A stretch of 64,000 bases of DNA from Triticum aestivum (Eukaryota; Streptophyta; Magnoliopsida; Poales; Poaceae): positions 137,174,747 to 137,238,746 of the forward strand of contig NC_057807.1 of assembly GCF_018294505.1 (NCBI RefSeq), written 5' to 3'. A model generated the notes under the pieces. The model searched no databases. It was given only the letters and a program-made list of their open reading frames with translations, and was not told where the DNA came from. Of this stretch, positions 34,662 through 46,222 are shown piece after piece; positions within the stretch are counted from its first letter, which is position 1, and each line of letters starts with the position of its first letter. A program made the position numbers and the translations under genes.

Positions 34662-35014
34662 AATGTTGCTTATGCTGAGTCTGTTTGTGCAACAGAAGAG
34701 TTGAAATTTTACAAGGATAATGTTGACCCGGCGGATATGATGTCTTTGAGGAAGCCAATCACAGAGCATAACCCCCTGTTGAAATTTAAATCAGTTGATG
34801 ACACCAAGCTGGTTGACTTTATTCCTGGCGATTCATCCAAGCAATTCAGTATCAGTGCTAATCTGGATCAAAAATAGGAGAGCACGCTCATCTAGTTCAT
34901 CCGTGAGAACCGGGACATCTTTGCATGGAAACCTTCAGACATGCCAGGCGTACCGTGGGAACTCGCTGACCACACTCTTAATATTGATCCAAAGTTTAAA
35001 CCGGTCAAGCAATT
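34662..35014 (+). pseudogene. Element A protease to RT linker
   Basis: The element A frame continues from 15532 (EQG joined to NVAYAESVCATEELKFY). It contains the conserved linker before RT (ENRDIFAWKPSDMPGVPWELADHTLNI) and stops at the Fatima-like insertion, rejoining as KPVKQFLHRFNEE. Two in-frame stops at 34875-34877 and 34893-34895 both stand where CAG is expected. Confidence 0.8.
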
Positions 35015-35487
35015 TGAGGGAGTCCCGGATTAGGGGGTGTCCGGATAGCCGGACTATGACCTTTGGCCGGACTCCTAGACTATGAAGATACAAGATGGAA
35101 GACTTCGTCCCGTGTCCAGATGGGACTTTCCTTGGCGTGGAAGGCAAGCTTGGCGATATGGATATGTAGATCTCCTCCAATTGTAACCGACTCTGTGTAA
35201 CCCTAACCCTCTCCGGTGTCTATATAAACTAGAGGGTTTTAGTCCGTAGGACGAACAACAATCATACCATAGGCTAGCTTCTAGGGTTTAGCCTCTCTGA
35301 TCTCGTGGTGGATCTACTCTTGTACTACCCATATCATCAATATTAATCAAGCAGGAGTAGGGTTTTACCTCCATCGAGAGGGCCTGAACCTGGGTAAAAA
35401 CATCGTGTCCCTTGTCTCCTGTTACCATCCGCCTAGACGCACAGTTCGGGACCCCCTACCCGAGATCCGCCGGTTTTGACACCGACA
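35015..35487 (+). repeat. 5' LTR of the Fatima-like element
   Basis: 473 bp, TGAGGGAG...CCGACA, TATA box TATATAAA at 35221-35228. Confidence 0.9.
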
Positions 35488-35517
35488 TTCATTGAGAGTT
35501 TCGCTGTGCCGTCGCCA

Positions 35518-36317
35518 TCAGGAAGGATGCCTCATCCCGTCTTTAAAGACGTCGCTGTTGCTAAAGGAGCTTTGGCTATCAGCCAAACTCTCCAGCTAGG
35601 CGGTTTTCTTATGACCGCCTGCTCGGCCGCCGCGCCGACGATGACTTCTCGGGTCATCAAAAGCAATATTCACGTCAACTCGGCACTTACCGAGCAGTTA
35701 GATCCGATGGAGCTCTCTTCTTTAAACGAGCTCTTGGATCGCATCGCCTCCCTGGGAGTCGCTACAGACTACGATCAGATTGGGCTTAAACCCGATCCGA
35801 GGGAGATTAACTCTCCCCAGGCCACCCATCACGTTGTAGTGGTGGAGGAACAATGCGGCAAACCTTCATCTATCTTAAGGACTAGTTACATCCGGATACC
35901 CGATCCCTCCAAGCCGGATACCAATGGAGGGGAGGACGTCACTCAAGACCTGAACCTAAAGTCAGGCAGCGGACTAGATTCATTGGAAAATATCCAAGAA
36001 CCCAAGCTTCCGAGTTCGGAAACGCCTTGGCCCCTGAGTCTTAAATTGGGCGAAGCTCCGGATTTAATTCCACCCGCCCACCCAAATATAAGCGATCTAT
36101 CCCAAATTCGGCAAGAGCCCGCAGAAACAGTACATCATTACTGGGCCATATTCCTCCTAATTATGAACAGGATAAAGGACTGCCGCGAGGAAGACGCATT
36201 TTCATTCTTCTGCAATAATTGCACGGACAAGGGAATCCTCAACGCCATAAGTCACCGTGAAATTACAGGTTTTGCTGACTTGGCGTCCATAGTACGAAAG
36301 TACTGTGCGATGGAAAG
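35518..36317 (+). pseudogene. Fatima-like gag, 5' portion
   Basis: An open frame through 36317 without stops. It lacks the N-terminal arm seen in the copy at 1-613 and begins within sequence such as KGALAISQTLQLGGFLMTAC, so the start region was deleted. It contains SALTEQLDPMELSSLNELLDRI and, near the end, a Gag helical segment (IRQEPAETVHHYWAIF, then NNCTDKGILNAISHREI). It is cut by the Sabrina-like element at 36317 and resumes at 45869. Confidence 0.7.
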
Positions 36318-37744
36318 TGATAACCCACAAGTATAGGGGATCGCAACAGTTTTCGAGGGTAGAGTATTCAACCCAAATTTGTTGATTCGACACAAGGGGA
36401 GCCAAAGGATATTCTCAAGTATTAGCAGCTGAGTTGTCAATTCAACCACACCTGGAAACTTAGTATCTGCAGCAAAGTGTTTAGTAGCAAAGTAATATGA
36501 TAGTGGTGGTAAGGGTAACAAAGTAAGGACAACAAAAGTAATGTTTTTGGTATTTTTGTAGTGATTGTAACAGTAGCAACGGAAAAGTACATAAGCATAA
36601 ACCAGTATATGGAAAACTCGTAGGCACCGGATCAATGATGGATAATTATGCCGGATGTGGTTCATCATGTAACAGTCATAACATAGGGTGACACAGAACT
36701 AGCTCCAGTTCATCAATGTAATGTAGGCATGTATTCCGTATATAGTCATACGTGCTTATGGAAAAGAACTTGCATGACATCTTTTGTCCTACCCTCCCGT
36801 GGCAGCGGGGTCCTATTGGAAACTAAGGGATATTAAGGCCTCCTTTTAATAGAGAACCGGAACAAAGCATTAGCACATAGTGAATACATGAACTCCTCAA
36901 ACAATGGTCATCACCGGGAGTGGTCCCGATTATTGTCACTTCGGGGTTGCTGGATCATAACACATAGTAGGTGACTATAGACTTGCAAGATAGGATCAAG
37001 AACACACATATATTCATGAAAACATAATAGGTTCAGATCTGAAATCATGGCACTCGGGCCCTAGTGACAAGCATTAAGCATAGCAAAGTCATAGCAACAT
37101 CAATCTCAGAACATAATGGATACTAGGGATCAAACCCTAACAAAACTAACTCGATTACATGATAAATCTCATCCAACCATCACCGTCCAGCAAGCCTACG
37201 ATGGAATTACTCATGCACGGCGGTGAGCATCATGAAATTGGTGATGGAGGATGGTTGATGATGACGACGGCGACGAATCCCCCTCTCCTGAGCCCCGAAC
37301 GGACTCCAGATCAGCCCTCCCGAGAGAGATTAGGGCTTGGCAGCGGCTCCGTATCGTAAAACGCGATGAAACTTTCTCTCTAATTTTTTTCTCCCCGAAA
37401 GCCAATATATGGAGTTGGAGTTGGAGTTGGCGTCGGAGGGGCTCCAGGGGGCCCACGAGGTAGGGGGCGCGCCCAGGGGGGAGGGGCGCGCCCCCCACCC
37501 TCGTGGACAGGGTGTGGGCCCCCTGGTCTTCATCTTTGGCAAGGATTTTTTATTATTTATTCTAAGATATTCCATGGAGTTTCAGGTCATTCCGAGAACT
37601 TTTGTTTTCTGCACATAAAACAACACCATGGCAATTCTGCTGAAAACAGCATCAGTCCGGGTTAGTTCCATTCAAATCATACAAGTTAGAGTCCAAAACA
37701 AGGGCAAAAGTGTTTGGAAAAGTAGATACGACTGAGACGTATCA
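36318..37744 (-). repeat. 3' LTR of the Sabrina-like element
   Basis: 1427 bp. The polypurine tract (minus strand agcttgggggagt) is at 37745-37757 just inside. The GC-rich inverted repeat is at 37452-37506. Confidence 0.9.
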
Positions 37745-39760
37745 ACTCCCCCAAGCTTAAACCCTTGCTTGTCCTCAAGCAATTCATTTGACAAACTGAA
37801 AGACAAAAAGAAAAACTTTTACAAACTCTGTTTGCTCTTGTTGTTGTAAACATGAAAAGCCAGCATTCAAGTTTCAGCAATTATTATGAACTAACCATAC
37901 TCACAATAACACGTAGGTCTCATAATTACTCATATCAATAGCATAATCAGCTAGCGAGCCATAATAATAAAACTCGGATGACAACACTTTCTCAAAATAA
38001 TCATAACATGATATAACGAAATGGTATCTCGCAGCCCTTTCTGAGACCGCAAAACATAAATGCAAAGCACCTTTAAAGATCAAGGACTGACTAAACATTG
38101 TAATTCATGATAAAAGAGATCCAATCAAGTCATACCCAATATAAACCAATCATAATAATGCAAACGACAGTGTGCTCTCCAGCGGGTGCTTTTTAATAAG
38201 AAGGGTGATGACTCAACATAAAAGTAAATAGATAGGCCCTTCGCAGAGGGAAGCAGGGATTTGTAGAGGTGCCAGAGCTCGATTTTGAAATAGAGATAAA
38301 TTATATTTTGAGCGGCATACTTTCACTGTCGACGCAACAACTATGAGATGGCTGTATCTTCCATACTACATGCATTATAGGCAGTTCCCAAACAGAACGG
38401 TAAAGGTTTATACTCCCCCTCCTCCACAAGCATCTATCCATGGCTTGCTCGAAATAACGAGTGCCTCCAACATTCAACGGGTCCCAAGGGGAGTTTTGTT
38501 TAATTATTTTGATTTTCTTTGATCTTTTTGGATCATGGGACTGGGCATCCCGGTTACCGGCCCTTTCTCGTGAATGAGGAGCGGAGTCCACTCCTCTTAA
38601 GAATAACCCACCTAGCATGGAAGATATAGGCAGCCCTAGTTGCACATGAGCTGCTCGAGCATACAAAACAGAATTTCATTTGAAGGTTTAGAGTTTGGCA
38701 CATACAAATTTACTTGGAACGGCAGGTAGATACCACATATAGGAAGGTATAGTGGACTCATATGGAACAACTTTGGGGTTTAAGGAGTTTGGATGCACAA
38801 GCAGTATTCCCGCTTAGTACAGGTGAAGGCTAGCAAAAGACTGGGAAGCGACCAACTGAGAGAGCGACAACAGTCATAAACATGCATTAAAATTAATTCA
38901 CACCGAATATAAGCATGAGTAGGATATAATCCACCATGAACATAAATATCATGAAGGCTATGTTGATTTGATTCAACTACATGCGTGAGCATGTGCCAAG
39001 TCAAGTCACTCAATTCATTCAAAGGAGGATACCATCCTATCATACCACATCATAATCATCTCAATAGCATGTTGGCATGCAAGGTAAACCATTATAACTC
39101 ATAGCTAATCAAGCATGGCACAAACAACTATAATCTCTAAATGTCATTGCAAATATGTTTACTTCATAATAGCTGAATCAGGAACGATGAATCATCATAT
39201 TTACAAAAACAAGAGAGGTCGAGTTCGTACCAGCTTTTCTCAACCCAATAAGTACATCATATATCATCATTATGGCCTTTCACTTGCACGACGGAACGGT
39301 GTGTATAATAATAAGAGTGCACGTGCATTGGACTAAGCTGGAATCTACAAGCATTCAACTCAAGAGAGAAGACAAGTAATATGGGCTCTAAGTTAAATAA
39401 ACGATCATGCATATGAGAGCCACTAAGCATTTTCAATATAGTCTTCTCGACCCCCAAAGAAAGGAAAAGAAATAAAAACTATTTACACGAGAAAGCTCCC
39501 AACAAGCAAAAGAAGAACGGGAAATATTTTTGGGTTTTCTTTTTAATTCTACTACAAGCATGGAAAGTAGACTAACTAATTTTTTTGTTTTTCTTAAGGT
39601 TTATCAAACACATAAGAAGAAAGCAGGAAAAAGAAATTTAAACTAACATGGATATTACAATGAAAGAGTATGAGCACCGACATCTAGCAATGAGTGTGTG
39701 TGAACATAAATGTAATGTCGGTGGGAATACGTACTCCCCCAAGCTTAGGCTTTTGGCCTA
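37745..39760 (-). other. Sabrina-like 3' non-coding region
   Basis: AT-rich with no credible frame. Two blocks (38228-38258 and 38748-38835) match the interior of element B. A second polypurine-like block (minus strand agcttgggggag) is at 39734-39745, close to the end of the third reading frame. Confidence 0.6.
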
Positions 39761-39818
39761 AGTTGGTCTATTGCCAGGGATAGCCTGGCTGATACCCGTA
39801 GGTGAAGCTGGGGTCGTA

Positions 39819-40682
39819 CTACGATGCAGCGGCTACCGCCTGCTGAGCAGCAGCGTGGCGTCGAGCTGCCTCCACTCCTCTCTCGTACTCATCTGCCTCC
39901 TCTCTGGTAATAATATATTTTCCTCTCGCCTGAAAATCAAAGAAGGTAGGAGCAGGAAGAGGAACACGGACCACACGTCGTCTGTCAAATATTAATCGAT
40001 ACTGGTAAGGTGGTCCGATCCTCTCAATGAACTGGTGGGAAAACATAGAATCAAGATCTAAATAAGAAGAGGGTTACTCCATATCACCCTCACGAATGTC
40101 TACATCAAGAAAATGAGCTAAGAGGTTTGCATAAATTCCTCCAAAGAAATCTCCGTTACGTCTATTAAGATGCAACCTACGAGCTACAATGGCTCCCATA
40201 TGATAAGCTTGGTCCCCTAGCACAGCACTTCTGAGAATGCTGAGATTAGGGGCACACATGTGACATGCTTCATCCTTAGCAGTTATGCATCTACCAATGA
40301 AGAGAGCAAAATAATGTATAGCAGGAAAGTGAATGCTCCCTATAGTGGCTTGTGCTATATCTCTAGATTCCCCCACAGTTATTCTAGCAAGAAAATCTCT
40401 ATATTCAGATTTAGGGGGATCCCTGATACTGCCCCAAGATGGAAGTTTGCATGCAAAAGTGAAATCCTCTAAGTCCATGGTATAAGATTTGTCATAAAGG
40501 TCAAACATGACTGAAGGAGAATTACGCGAAGATGAATAATCAAACCTCCCCACAAATGAACTTGTGAGATCACGATACTGGGGGCATCTATCAGCTTCAA
40601 AGTCCTCAAGACCGGCATTACGCAAATATGCGTAGAATTCTTCTTTAATTCCCACTTGATTCATAAAATTTTCTGAAGCCAT
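39819..40682 (-). pseudogene. Sabrina-like third reading frame (Athila-type ORF of unknown function)
   Basis: The frame from 40682 (preceded by degraded sequence) to a stop at 40074-40076 encodes 202 residues. It continues in the same frame as MFSHQFIERIGPPYQYRLIF to 39819. It contains EEFYAYLRNAGLEDFEAD, DLYDKSYTMDLEDFTFACKL and SIHFPAIHYFALFIGRCI, resembling ORFs found in the env position of Athila-type elements. No signal peptide or membrane segment is evident, so I do not call it an envelope protein. One stop splits it. Confidence 0.55.
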
Positions 40683-41582
40683 TCACAGGGCCTAACGAGA
40701 GCGTCTCTTGGTGGTTCCTCGTCACCATCACGCATTGCAAGCCTGGGACCTTGCTTCCTTGAAGAACTACCTTGGAACATCCTCCTAAGCATATTGTTTT
40801 CTCTGAAAATAATTCTGAAATTTTTAGTAACTTCAAACAAAAGTGAACCAACTTCAATAAAATTGATTGCAACAACTCATACAAGTGCCTAGAGCATATA
40901 TCAAGCATTAGAACTACTTGCAACCATATAAATTTGACATGCAAGCTCAAGAACATGGTCACCTATGCAGCACAAATTTGCAATGAACAAAGCACTAGAA
41001 CAAAAACTAATTGGACCAATGGAGGAGTCACATACCAAGGAACAATCTCCCCAAGTAGTTTTGCGAGAGGTGCTTTGAGCAAGGAGATCGAAAATCACAG
41101 CAACGGGGGCTGGAACTCGTGCTTGAGTTGGTTTTTCGGGTTTGTGCGAGACAGTGGAAGAAGATGGGTGCAAGGATAAGTAGAGGAGGGCCACCGTGGG
41201 CCCACGAGACAGTTGGGCGCGCCCAGGGGGTAGGGCACGCCCTCCACCCTCGTGACCAGGTGGCAGCTCCCCCCGCGGTAATTTTTGCACTAAAAATCCT
41301 CAAATATTCCCGAAAAAATCATATTAAATTGGCATGGCATTCTGAGGACTTTTATTTTCGGGATATTTTTATATTGCATGGATAAATCAGGAAACAGACA
41401 GAAAAATACTATTTTTACTTTATTTCTAATAAAGAACAAAAAATATAAAGAGGGTACAGAAGGTTGTGCTTCTAGTTTCGTCCATCTCATGCTCACCAAA
41501 AAGAATCCACTAACAAGGTTGATCAAGTCTTGTTAACAAACTCATTCCGATAATCATGGAACCGGAGAAATTTCGAATAACA
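40683..41582 (-). other. Gap in the Sabrina-like element where pol would be expected
   Basis: 900 bases between the protease end and the third frame. No RT, RNase H or integrase motif occurs on the minus strand. It contains another copy of the GC-rich inverted repeat (41201-41264). Confidence 0.6.
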
Positions 41583-44370
41583 CTATGTTACCTCAACGGG
41601 GATATGGACATCCCCAATAATAAGTATATCATATTTTTTTCTTGACAGTAGGGAGAGGAAATTCAAAGCCTCCAAATATAATCGATGGGATTTTTCCAAT
41701 AGAGTTGATACTATGAACTTGAGGTTGTTTCCTCGGAAAGTGTACCATATGCTCATTACCATTAACATGAAAAGTGACATTGCCTTTGTTGCAATCAATA
41801 ACAGCCCCTGCAGTATTAAGGAAAGGTCTTCCAAGACTAATAGACATACTATCATCCTCGGGAATATCAAGAATAACAAAGTCCGTTAAAATAGTAACGT
41901 TTGCAACTACAATAGGCACATCCTCACAAATATCGACATGTATAGCAGTTGATTTATCAGCCATTTGCAAAGATATTTCAGTAGGTGTCAACTTATTCAA
42001 GTCAAGTCTATGATATAAAGAGAGAGGCATAACACTAACACTGGCTCCAAGATCACATAAAGCAGTTTTAACATAATTTCTCTTAATGGAGCATGGTATA
42101 GTAGGTACTCCTGGATCTCCAAGTTTCTTTGGTATTCCACCCTTAAAAGTATAATTAGCAAGCATGGTGGAAATTTCAGCTTCCGGTATCTTTCTTTTAT
42201 TAGTAATGATATCCTTCATATACTTAGCATAAGGATTTGTTTTGAGCACATCAGTTAATCACATACGCAAAAAGATGGGTCTAATCATTTCAGCAAAGCG
42301 CTCAAAATCCTCATCATCCTTTTTCTTGGATGGTTTGGGAGGAAAAGGCATGGGTTTCTGAACCCATGGTTCCCTTTCTTTACCATGTTTCCTAGCAACG
42401 AAGTCTATTTTGTCATAACGTTGATTCTTTGATTGTGGGTTATCAAGATCAACAGCAGGTTCAACTTCTACATCATTATCATTACTAGGTTGAGCATCAT
42501 CATGAACATCATCATTAACATTTCCACTAGGTTCATGTTCATTACCAGATTGTGTTTCAGCATTAGACATAGAGATATCATTTGGATTATCAGGTGGTTC
42601 AGCAATAGGTTCACTAGAAGTTTGCATAGTTCTATCATTTTTCTTTTTCTTCCTCTTAGAAGAACTAGACATATCAATATTATTTCTTTGAGAATCTTGC
42701 TCGATTCTCTTAGGGTGGCCTTCAGGATACAAAGGTTCCTGAGTCATTCTACCAGTTCTAGTAGCCACTCTAATAGCATAATCATTTCTCTTACTATTCA
42801 TTTCATCTAGCATTTCTTTCTGAGATTTAAGTACTTGTTCTACTTGAGTGGTAACCATAGAAGCATGTTTGCTAACAAGTTTAAGTTCACCTCTAATATC
42901 AGCCATATAATCACTCAAGCATTTAATCATAAAGGTATTCTGTTTTAATTGTCTACCGAAATAAGCATTAAAGTCATCTTGCTTAAACATAAAGTCATCA
43001 AACTCATCCAAGCACTGACTAGCAATTTTAGTAGGAGGAACTTCAGCTTTATCATATCTATAGAGAGAATTTACCTTTACTACCTGTGTCGGGATATCGG
43101 GAGGTTCTTCAGTAAATAAGTAATTGAGATCATATACTTCTTCAACAGACGGTAAATTAAGACCATGTATTTCTTCAATAGGAGGTAAATTCTTAACATC
43201 TTCAGCTTTGATACCTTTTTCTTTCATAGATTTCTTTGCCTCTTGCATATCTTCAGGACTGAGAAATAGAACACCTCTCTTCTTCGGAGTTGGTTTAGGA
43301 ATAGGCTCAGGAGGTGCCCAATTATTTTCATTTGCCAACATATTATTCAATAAAATTTCAGCGTCATCCGGTGTTCTTTCCCTGAAGAGATAACCAGCAC
43401 AACTATCCAGGTAATCTCTGGCAGCATCAGTTAGTCCATTATAAAAGATATCAAATATTTTAGGTTTCTTAAGAGGATGATCAGGAAAAGCATTAAGTAA
43501 CTTGAGAAGCCTCCCCCAAGCTTGTGGGAGACTCTCTTCTTCAATTTGCACAAAATTGTATATTTCCCTCAAAGCAGCTTGTTTCTTATGAGCAGGGAAA
43601 TATTTAGCAGAGAAGTGATAAATCATATCCTGGGGACTTTGCACACAACCAGGATCAAGAGAATTAAACCATTTCTTAGCATCACCCTTTAATGAGAACG
43701 GAAATATTTTGAGTATATAAAAGTGGCGCGATCTCAGATTATTAGTAAACAGGGCGGCTATATCATCTAACTTACGAAGATGTGCCACGACAGTTTCAGA
43801 TTCATAGCCATAAAAAGGATCAAATTCAACCAAAGTAATTATATCTGGGTCGACAGAAATATCATAATAATCCTGATCAGGAACACAGATAGGTGAAGTA
43901 GCAAAAGCAGGGTCGGGTCTCATCCTACCTCTAAAAGATTCTTTACTCCACTTAATTAATAACCTCTTACGTTCGGGTTTATCATGGCAAGCAAGAATAG
44001 CTTCAAAAGATTCAGCATTAAAAAGATAACCCTCAGGAATAACAGGCATAGGTTCATCATCACTCATATCATCATGTTCAGGTTCACTAATTTCTCTTTC
44101 TCTAGACTTAGAAATTTGCTCATCTAGAAATTCACCAAGGGGCACAGTAGTATCAAGCATAGAAGTAGTTTCATCATAAGTATCATGCATAGCAGAAGTG
44201 GCATCATCAATAACATGCGACATATCGGAACGAATAGCAGAAGCAGGTTTAGGTGTCGCTAGCTTACTCATAACAGAAGGTGAATCAAGTGCAGAGCTAG
44301 ATGGCAGTTCCTTACCTCCCCTCATAGTTGAGGGATAAATTGTTGTCTTAGCGTCTTTCAAGTTCTTCAT
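41583..44370 (-). pseudogene. Sabrina-like gag-protease polyprotein
   Basis: From ATG 44370 (MKNLKDAKTTIYPSTMRGG) the frame runs 703 codons to a stop at 42259-42261. The Gag domain is at about residues 190-350 (HLRKLDDIAALFTNNLRS, LKGDAKKWFNSLDPG, ALREIYNFVQIEEESLPQAW). A Lys/Asn-rich tail follows. After the stop, which looks like CGA-to-TGA, the same frame continues with the protease, active site CDLGASVSVMP (about 42045). An extra base in an A-run near 41640 shifts the frame just before the natural end VHIPVEVT at 41583. So two small lesions separate this copy from an intact gag-protease. Confidence 0.8.
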
Positions 44371-44417
44371 AGTGTCCAGCAGATATATCCCAAGTGACTC
44401 AAAGAATAGAGCTATGC

Positions 44418-44435
44418 TCCCCGGCAACGGCGCTA
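44418..44435 (-). promoter_or_regulatory. Sabrina-like primer binding site (tRNA-Asp type)
   Basis: The minus strand reads TAGCGCCGTTGCCGGGGA, one mismatch from the perfect site in element B at 9779-9796. It lies 11 bases inside the 5' LTR. Confidence 0.85.
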
Positions 44436-44446
44436 GAAAAAGGTCT

Positions 44447-45868
44447 TGACAACCCACAAGTATAGGGGATCGCAACAGTTTTTGAGGGTAGAGTATTCAA
44501 CCCAAATTTGTTGATTCGACACAAGGGGAGCCAAAGAATATTCTCAAGTATTAGCAGCTGAGTTGTCAATTCAACCACACCTAGAAACTTAGTATCTGCA
44601 GCAAAGTGTTTAGTAGCAAAGTAATATGATAGTGGTGGTAACGGTAACAAAGTAAGGACAGCAAAAGTAATGTTTTTGGTATTTTTGTAGTGATTGTAAC
44701 AGTAGCAACGGAAAAGTAAATAAGCGTAAACCAGTATATGGAAAACTCGTAGGCACCGGATCAATGATGGATAATTATGTCAGATATGGTTCATCATGTA
44801 ACAGTCATAACATAGAGTGACACAGAACTAACTCTAGTTCATCAATGTAATGTAGGCATGTATTCCGTATATAGTCATACGTGCTTATGGAAAAGAACTT
44901 GCATGACATCTTTTGTCCTACCCTCCCGTGGCAGCGGGGTCCTATTGGAAACTAAGGGATATTAAGGCCTCCTTTTAATAGAGAACCGGAACAAAGCATT
45001 AGCACATAGTGAATACATGAACTCCTCAAACTATGGTCATCACCGGGAGTGGTCCCGATTATTGTCACTTCAGGGTTGCCGGATCATAACACATAGTAGG
45101 TGACTATAGACTTGCAAGATAGGATCAAGAACACACATATATTCATGAAAACATAATAGGTTCAGATCTGAAATCATGGCACTTGGGCCCTAGTGACAAG
45201 CATTAAGCATAGCAAAGTCATAGCAACATCAATCTCAGAACATAATGGATACTAGGGATCAAACCCTAACAAAACTAACTCGATTACATGATAAATCTCA
45301 TCCAACCCATCACCGTCCAGCAAGCCTACGATGGAATTACTCACGCACGGCGGTGAGCATCATGAATTTGGTGATGGAGGATGGTTGATGATGACGACGG
45401 TGACGAATCCCCCTCTCCGGAGCCCCGAACGGACTCCAGATCAGCCCTCCCGAGAGAGATTAGGGCTTGGCGGCGGCTCTGTATCGTAAAACGCGATGAA
45501 ACTTTCTCTGTGATTTTTTTCTCCCCGAAAGCCAATATATGGAGTTGGAGTTGGGGTCGGAGGGGCTCCAGGGGGCCCACGAGGTAGGGGTGCGCGCCCA
45601 GGGGGGAGGGGTGCGCCCCCACCCTCGTGGACAGGGTGTGGGCCCCCTGGTCTTCATCTTTGGCGAGGATTTTTTATTATTTATTCTAAGATATTCCATG
45701 GAGTTTCAGGTCATTCCGAGAACTTTTGTTTTCTGCACATAAAACAACACCATGGCAATTCTGCTGAAAACAGCGTCAGTCCGGGTTAGTTCCATTCAAA
45801 TCATACAAGTTAGAGTCCAAAACAAGGGCAAAAGTGTTTGGAAAAGTAGATACGACGAAGACATATCA
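44447..45868 (-). repeat. 5' LTR of the Sabrina-like element
   Basis: 1422 bp. The inner end reads tgacaaccc where the other LTR has tgataaccc. GC-rich inverted repeat at 45576-45630. Confidence 0.9.
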
Positions 45869-46222
45869 GAAAGCGCCTGGAAAACCGAAGCAAGATTTTG
45901 GGACAATCCGGCCCTGAATACAAACCCAGTCCGAAATAAAAGGGCACATTATCGCCAGTCACCTGGGATAAATACCAAAAAGCAAAAACCCTCTATAGGG
46001 CATAGAACCGTACTGGAGGGATGGCTCAACGGACCCTGTAAAATTCATAGTACAGAGGGCGCCACACCAACTCATAGCCTTAGGGCATGTTGGATACTCC
46101 GGCAGGTGGCCAAAAGTGGCGAAGAGCTTCTAACCCCAGCATCCACAGAGCGCCAGCCCAGGGATACCAGTATGGTATTAACAGTCTTCGAGACTTTCAC
46201 ATCCAATAATATGCGAAAATGA
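45869..46222 (+). pseudogene. Fatima-like gag, C-terminal part with zinc-binding motif
   Basis: Continues the gag frame from 36317 (AMES joined to AWKTEARFWDNPAL). It holds the motif GPCKIHSTEGATPTHSLRAC (C-x2-H, then H-x4-C, about 46030-46090), the variant zinc knuckle of Tat-lineage Gag. The frame ends at 46220-46222 within the gag-protease linker. Confidence 0.75.

Larger units (their letters stand above)
36318..45868 (-). mobile_element. Sabrina-like Athila-type gypsy element lacking polymerase and integrase, minus strand
   Basis: LTRs 36318-37744 and 44447-45868, perfect target duplication gaaag (36313-36317 and 45869-45873), tRNA-Asp-type PBS and polypurine tract define a complete element on the minus strand. 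It carries gag-protease (44370 to about 41583) and a third reading frame in the position of the Athila env-like gene (40682-39819). No RT, RNase H or integrase motif occurs anywhere in the 6.7 kb interior, so it is non-autonomous. LTRs are very similar by eye. Confidence 0.9.

Noticed and set aside
39819..40682. Envelope protein in the Sabrina-like element
   Set aside because: The frame sits in the env position but shows no signal peptide, cleavage site or membrane segment.
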